Shown here: piece after piece, positions 57,214 through 64,000 of the stretch
How the letters are laid out: each line of letters starts with the position of its first letter
Position numbering within the stretch: position 1 is the first letter of the stretch
Assembly (NCBI RefSeq): GCF_000193735.1
Contig: NZ_AEPF01000113.1
Location: 1 to 64,000, forward strand
DNA from: Neisseria sicca 4320
Lineage (GTDB): Bacteria > Pseudomonadota > Gammaproteobacteria > Burkholderiales > Neisseriaceae
Direction: 5' to 3'
Length of the DNA: 64,000 bases
Position numbers and translations under genes: made by a program
The notes under the pieces: generated by a model
What the model was told of the DNA's origin: nothing
The model's input: only the letters and a program-made list of their open reading frames with translations
The model's database searches: none

Positions 57214-58269
57214 TCAAGCCAGCGGGGCGAGCAGTTTGTCGAAGGCTTCTTCAAACTGTTTCAAACCGTCTTCCTGCAAGCGGTTGGCGAGGGTTTCTAC
57301 GTCTATGCCGAGCGCAGCGGTTTCGGCAAGCTGCGCTTGCGCTTCGTCGATTCCTTCGGTCAGCGTGGCTTTGGCGGTGCCGTGGTCGATGAAGGCTTTG
57401 AGGGTGGCGTCGGGGACGGTGTTGACGGTGTGCGCGCCGATCAGGCTGTCAACGTAGAGCGTGTCGGGATAGGCGGGGTTTTTGACGCCTGTGGATGCCC
57501 ATAAGAGCTGCACGCGGTTTGCGCCTTTGGCTTCCAGCGCGGCAAATTCGGGGCTGCCGAAGTATTGCGCCCAGTCTTGGTAGGCGGCTTTGGCAAGGGC
57601 GATGGCAATTTTGCCTTTGAGGTGGTCGGGCAGCGTTGCGTCCAGCGCGCCGTCCACGCGGGAGATGAAGAAGCTGGCGACGGCTTGGATATGGGCAACG
57701 CTTTGTCCGGCTGCCAAACGTTTGGCGATGCCGCGCGCGTAGGCTGCGTAGGCTTTGAGGGTTTGGGCGCGTGAGAACAGCAGGGTCAGGTTCACGCTGA
57801 TGCCGTCAGCGATGAGGGTTTCGAGTGCTTCGATACCTGCATCGGTGGCGGGAACTTTAATCATGGCGTTTTTACGCGCGATGGCGGCATGGAGGCGGCG
57901 TGCTTCTTCTACCGTGCCTCGCGCGTCTTTGGCAAGCTCGGGGGAAACTTCGAGGCTGACGAAACCGGTTTTGCCGCCGGTGGATTCGTGTTCGGCAAGG
58001 CAAACGTCGCAGGCTGCCTGTACGTCGGCTATCGCCATGGTTTCGTAGCGTTGTTTGGGGCTGAGGTCTTGCTGCTTGAGGGCGGCGACTTCATCGGCGT
58101 AAAGCGCGTCGCCGGCAAAGGCTTTTTGAAAGATGGCGGGATTGGAAGTTACGCCGCACACGCCTTGTTTCAACATTTGCGCCAATTCGCCGCTTTGCAC
58201 GAGCGAGCGGGAAAGGTTGTCCAGCCAGATTTGTTGTCCTAATGCTTTAACGTCCGATAAAATAGTCAT
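57214..58269 (-). CDS. tal: Transaldolase
   Basis: Pentose-phosphate enzyme of 351 residues, the longer actinobacterial/neisserial TalB-like type. [37 protein letters not shown] (Schiff-base Lys about residue 140) and [11 protein letters not shown] are visible. ATG 58269 begins [15 protein letters not shown]; upstream in-frame codons are not convincing. Confidence 0.94.
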   Translation of the reverse strand: MTILSDVKALGQQIWLDNLSRSLVQSGELAQMLKQGVCGVTSNPAIFQKAFAGDALYADEVAALKQQDLSPKQRYETMAIADVQAACDVCLAEHESTGGKTGFVSLEVSPELAKDARGTVEEARRLHAAIARKNAMIKVPATDAGIEALETLIADGISVNLTLLFSRAQTLKAYAAYARGIAKRLAAGQSVAHIQAVASFFISRVDGALDATLPDHLKGKIAIALAKAAYQDWAQYFGSPEFAALEAKGANRVQLLWASTGVKNPAYPDTLYVDSLIGAHTVNTVPDATLKAFIDHGTAKATLTEGIDEAQAQLAETAALGIDVETLANRLQEDGLKQFEEAFDKLLAPLA

Positions 58270-58376
58270 CTCTGATTCCTTTAAATATAGGTTATTTGCA
58301 AAGCAGACGGTAATGCTACCCTTATTCGGCAAATTTGGATAGTTTATTAGGGCATTTCATCATGTCCAAAACGATA

Positions 58377-58482
58377 TATAGTGGATTAACAAAAATCAGG
58401 ACAAGGCGACGAAGCCGCAGACAGTACAGATAGTACGGCAAGGCGAGGCAACGCCGTACTGGTTTAAAGTTAATCCACTATA
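58377..58482. mobile_element. Correia element (106 bp, short form)
   Basis: Intact TATAGTGGATTAA and TTAATCCACTATA ends. It lies 26 bases before kdsD; Correia ends are known to be able to create promoters, and TATAAG at its right edge could serve as a -10 box. Confidence 0.95.
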
Positions 58483-58508
58483 AGACGAACACAAAAAGGC
58501 ATTCATTT

Positions 58509-59483
58509 ATGGCAGGAAACGGTCAATATCTCGATTGGGCGCGCGAAGTGTTGCACACCGAAGCGGACGGCTTGCGCGAAATTGCGGCGGAATTGGACGA
58601 ACAATTCGTCCACGCGGCAGACGCGCTGTTGCATTGCAAAGGCAGGGTCGTCATTACAGGCATGGGCAAGTCGGGACATATCGGGCGCAAAATAGCGGCG
58701 ACCATGGCTTCGACCGGCACACCCGCGTTTTTCGTCCATCCTGCGGAAGCGGCACACGGCGACTTGGGCATGATTGTGGACAACGATGTCGTCGTCGCGA
58801 TTTCCAATTCCGGCGAAAGCGACGAAATCGCCGCCATCATTCCCGCGCTCAAACGCAAAAACATCACCCTAATCTGCATCACCGCCCGCCCCGACTCGAC
58901 CATGGCGCGTCATGCCGACATCCACATCACGGCGTCGGTTTCCAAAGAAGCCTGCCCGCTGGGACTTGCCCCGACCACCAGTACGACCGCCGTCATGGCT
59001 TTGGGCGATGCGCTGGCGGTCGTCCTTTTGCGTGCACGCGCGTTCACGCCCGACGACTTCGCCTTGAGCCACCCCGCCGGCAGCCTCGGCAAACGCCTGC
59101 TTTTACGCGTGGCAGACATTATGCACAAAGACGACGCCCTGCCCGCCGTCCGGCTCGGCACGCCCTTAAAAGAAGCCATCGTCAGCATGAGCGAAAAAGG
59201 CTTGGGCATGCTCGCGGTAACGGACAACGAAGGTCGTCTGAAAGGCGTGTTCACCGACGGCGATTTGCGCCGCCTGTTCCAACAGCGTGACCGCTTTGAC
59301 GGGCTGACCGTCGATGAAATCATGCATCCTTCCCCCAAAACCATCCCCGCCGAACGCCTTGCCACCGAAGCCCTGAAAGTCATGCAGGCAAACCATGTCA
59401 ACGGGCTTTTGGTAACCGACGCCGACGGCGTGCTGACCGGCGCGCTGAATATGCACGATTTACTGATGGCGCGGATTGTGTAG
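58509..59483 (+). CDS. kdsD: D-arabinose 5-phosphate isomerase
   Basis: A protein of 324 residues of the KpsF/GutQ/KdsD family that starts Kdo synthesis for lipooligosaccharide. SIS domain with GRVVITGMGKSGHIGRKIAATMASTGTP, VVAISNSGESDE and ALSHPAGSLGKRL (residues 40-200), then two CBS domains (VADIMHKDD and VDEIMHPSP). A perfect DUS lies inside the second half (59231-59242). In meningococcus, as I recall, kdsC and lpt genes follow; here an RNA methyltransferase follows instead. Confidence 0.94.
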   Translation: MAGNGQYLDWAREVLHTEADGLREIAAELDEQFVHAADALLHCKGRVVITGMGKSGHIGRKIAATMASTGTPAFFVHPAEAAHGDLGMIVDNDVVVAISNSGESDEIAAIIPALKRKNITLICITARPDSTMARHADIHITASVSKEACPLGLAPTTSTTAVMALGDALAVVLLRARAFTPDDFALSHPAGSLGKRLLLRVADIMHKDDALPAVRLGTPLKEAIVSMSEKGLGMLAVTDNEGRLKGVFTDGDLRRLFQQRDRFDGLTVDEIMHPSPKTIPAERLATEALKVMQANHVNGLLVTDADGVLTGALNMHDLLMARIV

Positions 59484-59490
59484 TCCGAGC

Positions 59491-59530
59491 AGGTCGTTTG
59501 AAACCCGATTCAACGTTTTCAGACGACCTT
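59491..59530 (+). terminator. Variant DUS hairpin after kdsD
   Basis: AGGTCGTTTGAA (one mismatch) and TTCAGACGACCT around CCCGATTCAACG, a few bases past the kdsD stop codon. Confidence 0.6.
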
Positions 59531-59571
59531 TCCAGTATAATCCAAGCCTTTCCCCCGATTGCGAACACACC

Positions 59572-60837
59572 ATGACCCCGATCCAACTCGACCATACCGC
59601 CAAAGTGCTGGCTGAAATGCTGACCTTCAAACAGCCTGCCGATGCCGTTTTGTCCGGCTACTTCCACAAACACAAAAAACTCGGCAGGCAAGACCGCCAC
59701 GAAATCGCCGAAACCGCCTTCGCCGCCCTGCGCCATTATCAAAAAATAAGTGCCGTCCTGCGCCGTCCGCACGCCCAGCCGCGCAAAGCCGCGCTTGCCG
59801 CACTCGTCCTCGGCAGAAGCACCAACATCAGCCAAATCAAAGACCTGCTCGACGAAGAAGAAACTGAGTTCCTCAGCAGCCTCAAAGCACGCAAAACCGA
59901 ATTTTCAGACGACCTCCATACCGCCGCCGAATTGCCGCAATGGCTGGTGGCGCAACTGCAAAAACATTTTCATTTTAACGAGGAAGAAATCCTCGCATTC
60001 GGCCGCAGCATCAACCAAGCCGCGCCGCTCGACATCCGCGTCAACACGCTCAAAGGCAGACGCGACAAAGTGCTGCCCCTGCTTCAAGCCGAAAGCCCCG
60101 ATGCAGAAGCCACGCCCTATTCCCCTTGGGGCATCCGCCTGAAAAACAAAATCGCCCTCAACAAACACGAATTGTTTTTAGACGGCACGCTTGAAGTTCA
60201 AGACGAAGGCAGCCAGCTCCTCGCCCTGCTTGTCGGTGCCAAACGCGGCGAAATCATCGTCGATTTCTGCGCCGGCGCAGGCGGCAAAACCCTCGCCGTC
60301 GGCGCGCAAATGGCAAACAAAGGCAGAATCTACGCCTTCGACATCGCCGAAAAACGCCTTGCCAACCTCAAGCCCCGCATGACCCGTGCCGGACTGACCA
60401 ACATCCACCCCGAACGCATCAGCAGCGAACACGACAGCCGCATCGCCCGACTGACCTGCAAAGCCGACCGCGTTTTAGTCGATGCCCCCTGCTCAGGTTT
60501 AGGCACGCTGCGCCGCAACCCCGACCTCAAATACCGCCAGTCGCCCGAAACCGTCGCCAAACTTTTGGAGCAGCAACACAGCATCCTCGATGCCGCCTCC
60601 AAACTGGTCAAACCGCAAGGCAGGCTGGTTTACGCCACTTGCAGCGTGTTGCCCGAAGAAAACGAAATGCAGGTCGAACGCTTTTTGGAAGAACATCCGG
60701 AATACGAACTCCTCGACTGCGCCGAGCTGCTCGCCGGTTTGAAAATCGATTTGGACACCGGCAAATACCTGCGCCTCGATTCGGCAAAACACCAAACCGA
60801 CGGATTCTTCGCCGCCGTTTTGCAGCGTAAGGAATAA
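59572..60837 (+). CDS. RsmB/NOP-family RNA cytosine-5 methyltransferase
   Basis: A protein of 421 residues. An N-terminal NusB-like helical region (about 1-130) leads into the SAM domain: VDFCAGAGGKTLAVG (motif I), DAPCSGLGTLRRNPDLKYR (motif IV, PC) and LVYATCSVLPEENE (motif VI, catalytic TCS). Target may be 16S rRNA C967, but family members differ in target, so no symbol is given. A DUS lies inside the gene (59904-59915). Confidence 0.9.
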   Translation: MTPIQLDHTAKVLAEMLTFKQPADAVLSGYFHKHKKLGRQDRHEIAETAFAALRHYQKISAVLRRPHAQPRKAALAALVLGRSTNISQIKDLLDEEETEFLSSLKARKTEFSDDLHTAAELPQWLVAQLQKHFHFNEEEILAFGRSINQAAPLDIRVNTLKGRRDKVLPLLQAESPDAEATPYSPWGIRLKNKIALNKHELFLDGTLEVQDEGSQLLALLVGAKRGEIIVDFCAGAGGKTLAVGAQMANKGRIYAFDIAEKRLANLKPRMTRAGLTNIHPERISSEHDSRIARLTCKADRVLVDAPCSGLGTLRRNPDLKYRQSPETVAKLLEQQHSILDAASKLVKPQGRLVYATCSVLPEENEMQVERFLEEHPEYELLDCAELLAGLKIDLDTGKYLRLDSAKHQTDGFFAAVLQRKE

Positions 60838-60863
60838 GTGTTCAAATAAGGCGTAAACACATA

Positions 60864-60908
60864 AAAGGTCGTCTGAAAAACCGGATTCGGGTTTTTCAGA
60901 CGACCTTT
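60864..60908 (+). terminator. DUS inverted-repeat terminator
   Basis: AAAGGTCGTCTGAAAAACC and complement around GGATTCG, about 25 bases past the methyltransferase stop codon. An identical copy recurs at 61263-61307. Confidence 0.88.
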
Positions 60909-61076
60909 CTCAATCCCACCAAGCCGCAGCTTGAACTTTGCCTGCAAAATCAGCCAATCAGATTTGGAATCGGACAATCAGGTATTTTCGCGGGAAAACT
61001 ACGCTACATTTTGCAGCTATTGCAAACATACTTAACTTTGAATGCAGCATGTCATCCAATTCCGTCATTCCCGCGC

Positions 61077-61164
61077 AGGCGGGAATCCATCGTAAAACTT
61101 GAGAAACCTTGATTTGAAGAACAGTTTCTGAATTTCAAAAATGGATTCCCGCCTGCGCGGGAAT
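61077..61164. repeat. dRS3-bounded element in tandem copy 1
   Basis: Perfect dRS3 repeats at 61077-61096 and 61145-61164. Confidence 0.88.
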
Positions 61165-61466
61165 GACGGCTGATGACGATGACGGATGTCGTATTAAAAA
61201 CCAATACACTAGGTCAACATTCATGCCCGACCTGCAAACGGCAAAGCAACGCTCAAAACACGAAAGGTCGTCTGAAAAACCGGATTCGGGTTTTTCAGAC
61301 GACCTTTCGCAATCCCACCACGCCGCAGCTTGAACTTTGCCTGCAAAATCAGCCAAGCAAATTTGGAATCGGACAATCAAGTATTTTCGCGGGAAAACCT
61401 ACGCTACATTTTGCGGCTATTGCAAACATACTTAACTTTGAATACAGCATGTCGCCCCATTCCGTC

Positions 61467-61564
61467 ATTCCCGCGCAGGCGGGAATCCATCGTAAAACTT
61501 GAGAAACCTTGATTTGAAGAACAGTTTCTGAATTTCAAAAATGGATTCCCGCCTGCGCGGGAAT
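61467..61564. repeat. dRS3-bounded element in tandem copy 2
   Basis: Perfect dRS3 repeats at 61467-61486 and 61545-61564; inner text matches copy 1. Confidence 0.88.
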
Positions 61565-61594
61565 GACGGCTGATGACGATGACGGATGTCGTAT

Positions 61595-61701
61595 TATAGT
61601 GGATTAACTTTAAATCAGGACAAGGCGACAAAGCCGCAGACAGTACAAATAGTACGGCAAGGCGAGGCAACGCCGTATTGGTTTAAAGTTAATCCACTAT
61701 A
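61595..61701. mobile_element. Correia element (107 bp) with TA target duplication
   Basis: Intact TATAGTGGATTAA / TTAATCCACTATA ends. The unoccupied site in tandem copy 1 reads GTATTAAAAACC; here it reads GTAT-TATAGTGG...CCACTATA-AAAACC, so the insertion site was a TA dinucleotide that is now present on both sides. Confidence 0.96.
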
Positions 61702-61767
61702 AAAACCAATACCTCAGGTCGGCATTCATGCCCGACCTGCAAATGGCAAAGCAGCACCCAAGACACG

Positions 61768-61798
61768 AAAGGTCGTCTGAAAACCCTTTCAGACGACC
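61768..61798. terminator. DUS hairpin between converging units
   Basis: AAGGTCGTCTGAAA and TTTCAGACGACC with a 6-base loop, 11 bases past the scpB stop codon. Confidence 0.8.
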
Positions 61799-61808
61799 CC
61801 CTCTCAAT

Positions 61809-62420
61809 TCAGTTGACCAACCTGCCCGCATTTTCAGACTCTTCCGCAGGCTCTTCCTCATCGCCCGTCGGCGGCGTTTCCACCAAATCGGGCAACACCA
61901 ATTCGCCTAATTCCGTCAGTGGCGGCAGCTCTTCCAAGCTGTCCAACTGCAAATCGCTCAAAAATGTTTCCGTCGTCGCCCACAATGCAGGCCGCCCGAT
62001 CGAATCACGATGCCCGATCACTTCAATCCAGCCCCTGTCCTGCAAGGTCTGCATCACGTTCTGCGACACCGCCACGCCGCGTATGCCCTCGATGTCGCCT
62101 CGCGTAACCGGCTGCTGGTAGGCAATAATCGCTAGCGTTTCCATCACAGCGCGGGAATAACGCGGTGCACGCTGTTCCTGAAGGCTGCCCAGCCGCTCGA
62201 AAGCCGCCTGCGCAATCTGAAACCGCCAGCCCTCGTGCGTATGCACCAGTTGCAACGCCCTATCCTGCCAACGCGTTTTCAACTGCGCCAATACATCAAT
62301 TAATTTGTCCTGCGACAGCGGCGGCACACACAATTCGCGCATGGATTTTTCGTTTAGGGGTTCGGTTTGGGTCAAAAGCGCGGCTTCGATGAGCGCGTCG
62401 GGAGGGAGTTTTTCGTTCAT
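61809..62420 (-). CDS. scpB: Segregation and condensation protein B
   Basis: A protein of 203 residues, kleisin-associated winged-helix protein acting with ScpA and SMC. Core motifs YSRAVMETLAIIAYQQPVTRGDIEGIRGV and LQDRGWIEVIGHRDSIGRPALWATT are diagnostic. The C-terminal 35 residues are acidic and low-complexity. ATG 62420. Confidence 0.92.
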   Translation of the reverse strand: MNEKLPPDALIEAALLTQTEPLNEKSMRELCVPPLSQDKLIDVLAQLKTRWQDRALQLVHTHEGWRFQIAQAAFERLGSLQEQRAPRYSRAVMETLAIIAYQQPVTRGDIEGIRGVAVSQNVMQTLQDRGWIEVIGHRDSIGRPALWATTETFLSDLQLDSLEELPPLTELGELVLPDLVETPPTGDEEEPAEESENAGRLVN

Positions 62421-62451
62421 GATTTAAGATTGTTGTTCGATATAACAAGTT

Positions 62452-62487
62452 TTCAGACGACCGCCAAGTGCTTAAAGGTCGTCTGAA
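62452..62487. other. DUS pair with outward polarity upstream of scpB
   Basis: TTCAGACGACC (62452-62462) and AGGTCGTCTGAA (62476-62487). Confidence 0.65.
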
Positions 62488-62620
62488 AAACGGAAACAGC
62501 AGGATATGTTTGACAGGGCAAATTTAAATGAAGTACCTGTTTCGGCCTCTCATCGGAGCGGGAATGACGATGTGCGTTTTTCCTATTTTAACCTGCGGCA
62601 CATTCGGACAGAAACCGTCT

Positions 62621-63241
62621 TTATCCCCCATGACAGGCTTCATAAAGCGGCAGCAAATCTTTCACCGTTTCGGCTATCCATTTTGCTACATCCTGTTTGC
62701 CCAAATCGTCGCGCTCGATGTGTTTGCCGATGCAGAAAAAGTCTTCGTCGTTTTGCAGTTTTCGGTCGGATTCGCTTTGCTGTGCGACGGTACGGTAGTC
62801 GTCATATTCGCTTTCCGCGCCGTGCCACATATCGAATGCGGCGTATTTTTCGGTATCGAAATCATCCAGCCAGCGGTTGTATTCGGGCAGCGCAATCGGC
62901 GATACGTCGGCTTTGTAGCAATGCCAGTCCAAGCTGACGCTCAGGCGGCGGCGGTTCAATAAAATCGATAAAATCGCGGCGGAGTTTTTGTATTGGGCGT
63001 ATTTGAAGTAGGCGAAGAAATGGGCGCGAACCTGCCAGCCGTTACACCAGCGTTCGATATGCGGTGGGGCGAAAGGTTCGCCCAAATCTGCGGCGACCTG
63101 CTGTATCAGCTGCTGCCATATCTGCCAGTTTTCCTTGTAGTCGGCTTTGATTTGCGGAATGCTTTCGGGCTGGTATTTTTTGAGCTGGGCAAACTGGAAA
63201 AACGGGATATTGAACAAATCGCAGCTTTTGGGCGTCAGCAT
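62621..63241 (-). CDS. HI_0552-like protein of unknown function
   Basis: A protein of 206 residues. MLTPKSCDLFNIPFFQFAQLKKY start, APPHIERWCNGWQVRAHFFAY mid-chain, and a C-terminal LLPLYEACHGG. I associate it with the Haemophilus HI_0552-type family, whose function is unknown. AAAAGGAAG precedes the ATG at 63241. A broken relative lies at 52300-52586. Confidence 0.75.
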   Translation of the reverse strand: MLTPKSCDLFNIPFFQFAQLKKYQPESIPQIKADYKENWQIWQQLIQQVAADLGEPFAPPHIERWCNGWQVRAHFFAYFKYAQYKNSAAILSILLNRRRLSVSLDWHCYKADVSPIALPEYNRWLDDFDTEKYAAFDMWHGAESEYDDYRTVAQQSESDRKLQNDEDFFCIGKHIERDDLGKQDVAKWIAETVKDLLPLYEACHGG

Positions 63242-63289
63242 GGTTTGCTTCCTTTTCAGACGACGTGGTTGTGTTACGGGGGATACTGG

Positions 63290-63330
63290 GGTCGTCTGAA
63301 AATCTGTTTTCAAGTTTTCAGACGACCTTT
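63290..63330 (-). terminator. DUS inverted-repeat terminator of hemerythrin gene
   Basis: GGGTCGTCTGAAAA (variant first base) and TTTTCAGACGACCTTT around an imperfect loop. Confidence 0.7.
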
Positions 63331-63360
63331 GTTTGAAGAAACGGCAATCTGTAAACGACC

Positions 63361-63870
63361 TTATTTGCGCCGGCGCGCCGCCATGATTTCGCCGATTTCG
63401 GTCAGTTTTTCTTTGGGGATAAAGGTTTTGCCCATGTCGAACAAAGGCTCTTCAATCGCCAGATGCACATCGTAACCTGCCACAAAGCGTTTGAACGCTT
63501 CCGCATCGGGGATATAGGCGTTGTCTGCTTCGAGTTTGGCAAATTCGGCAGCCACGGCATCCCAGTTGCCATGTAGGCTCACATGTTGGCGCAAAAGCTC
63601 GCTCACGCTTTCTTGGGCTTGCGGCGCGTATTGCAGCAGCAGCGGGAAGAAGTTTTCTTCTTCGTCTTCATGGTGCAGCGGCGCGGCAACGTTGAAATAC
63701 TGAGCGATTTGACGGATGGTTTGCAAAACAATCTGATTGCAGCCGTTTTCGGCGATGTAGTCCGACAGCATGTCGACTTGGCCGCAGAAACGGCGCACTT
63801 TGCCGTGGCAGGCATACAGCATTTCAATCGGTTCGGCAAAGGTAACGCTTTTAGTTTCAAACGGATTCAT
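63361..63870 (-). CDS. Hemerythrin HHE-domain protein
   Basis: A protein of 169 residues. Iron-ligand pattern: His in [15 protein letters not shown] in [16 protein letters not shown], His in [12 protein letters not shown], and His plus Glu in [15 protein letters not shown]. This matches the HHE fold and suggests a di-iron site for oxygen, nitric oxide or iron sensing. No partner gene is seen. Confidence 0.85.
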   Translation of the reverse strand: MNPFETKSVTFAEPIEMLYACHGKVRRFCGQVDMLSDYIAENGCNQIVLQTIRQIAQYFNVAAPLHHEDEEENFFPLLLQYAPQAQESVSELLRQHVSLHGNWDAVAAEFAKLEADNAYIPDAEAFKRFVAGYDVHLAIEEPLFDMGKTFIPKEKLTEIGEIMAARRRK

Positions 63871-63917
63871 GGTTGTGTTCTCAATGAGTACTTTTCAGAC
63901 GACCATTTTATAACAAA

Positions 63918-63940
63918 ACAGCCTGCATAAAGCAGGCTGT
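63918..63940 (-). terminator. Rho-independent terminator
   Basis: ACAGCCTGC-ATAAA-GCAGGCTGT, a 9-bp perfect stem followed on the minus strand by a T-rich run, 25 bases past the stop codon of the partial gene at the right edge. Confidence 0.85.
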
Positions 63941-63964
63941 CTGTATTCGGACGCTTAAGGCGGC

Positions 63965-64000
63965 TTAGTTCACCAAAGTAACGTCGCCTTTCATCAAAGC
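63965..64000 (-). CDS. 3' end of an unidentified gene
   Basis: The last eleven codons read ALMKGDVTLVN followed by TAA, and the frame runs off the right edge. The terminator behind it supports a real gene end. Too short to identify. Confidence 0.5.
   Translation of the reverse strand, partial: ALMKGDVTLVN

Larger units (their letters stand above)
60866..61770. repeat. Tandem 399-bp intergenic duplication
   Basis: Copy 1 runs 60866-61264, copy 2 from 61265 to about 61770. Each holds, in order, a DUS hairpin, AT-rich text (AATCCCACCANGCCGCAGCTT...), a dRS3-bounded element and CCAATAC...TTCATGCCCGACCTGCAAA. Copy 2 is longer only because a Correia element sits inside it. This accounts for nearly all of the 971-base gene-free stretch 60838-61808; a third DUS pair follows at 61768-61798. 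Confidence 0.95.

Overview
The window is a chromosomal segment of a Neisseria species. The neisserial DNA uptake sequence (DUS) occurs dozens of times, almost always in the dialect AGGTCGTCTGAA, which from published work I associate with the N. mucosa / N. sicca / N. macacae group rather than the meningococcus. Four Correia elements, seven dRS3-bounded intergenic mosaic elements, a PorA/PorB-family porin and a recognisable NspA support the genus. No rRNA, tRNA, CRISPR array or prophage was seen.

Layout. 1-2.4 kb: 3' part of an AT-rich surface-lipoprotein gene followed by a Slam outer-membrane exporter. 2.7-4.5 kb: zinc/manganese ABC transporter (znuCB, without an adjacent binding protein) behind a possible Zur operator. 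5-6 kb: porin. 6.3-13.7 kb: oligopeptide uptake operon oppA-pepP-oppB-oppC-oppDF, with a proline-specific aminopeptidase inside it. 14.6-15.9 kb: yqjD/yqjE/yqjK-like membrane stress genes. 16.2-30.2 kb: almost the whole lower TCA cycle on one strand, transcribed sdhC-D-A-B-E, gltA, sucA, sucB, lpdA, sucC, sucD, with two small envelope genes inserted. 30.8-31.4 kb: sodC, ended by a Haemophilus-type uptake signal. 31.7-40.1 kb: housekeeping genes (cysK, dapF, murB, norM, glnB) plus a TetR regulator and a GIY-YIG protein. 40.5-47 kb: purL and pyrC, separated by an HNH nuclease cassette that lies between two copies of one intergenic sequence. 47-50.9 kb: tusA, a frameshifted CNP1-like gene, and holB-pilZ-tatD. 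51-53.5 kb: a small accessory island between two copies of a 76-codon membrane gene, holding Eikenella-type uptake sequences and a broken gene. 53.5-64 kb: hemW, nspA, ridA, apaH, tal, kdsD, an rsmB-like methyltransferase, scpB, a hemerythrin and others, with three Correia elements.

How it fits together. Most genes are core metabolism, and many transcripts end in hairpins built from two inverted DUS copies. The unusual content sits in the gaps. Three intergenic regions carry tandem duplications of 171, 368 and 399 bp. One of these gives a direct empty-site/filled-site comparison for a Correia element. Three uptake-sequence dialects (Neisseria, Eikenella, Haemophilus) mark DNA that probably arrived by transformation from different donors. 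Two accessory cassettes (HNH nuclease; DUF1269-like gene plus broken gene) are each framed by direct repeats of local sequence. The best candidate for an undescribed system is the Slam/lipoprotein pair at the left edge, whose substrate has an 18-bp-repeat helical stalk and 42-residue modules ahead of a TbpB-like barrel.
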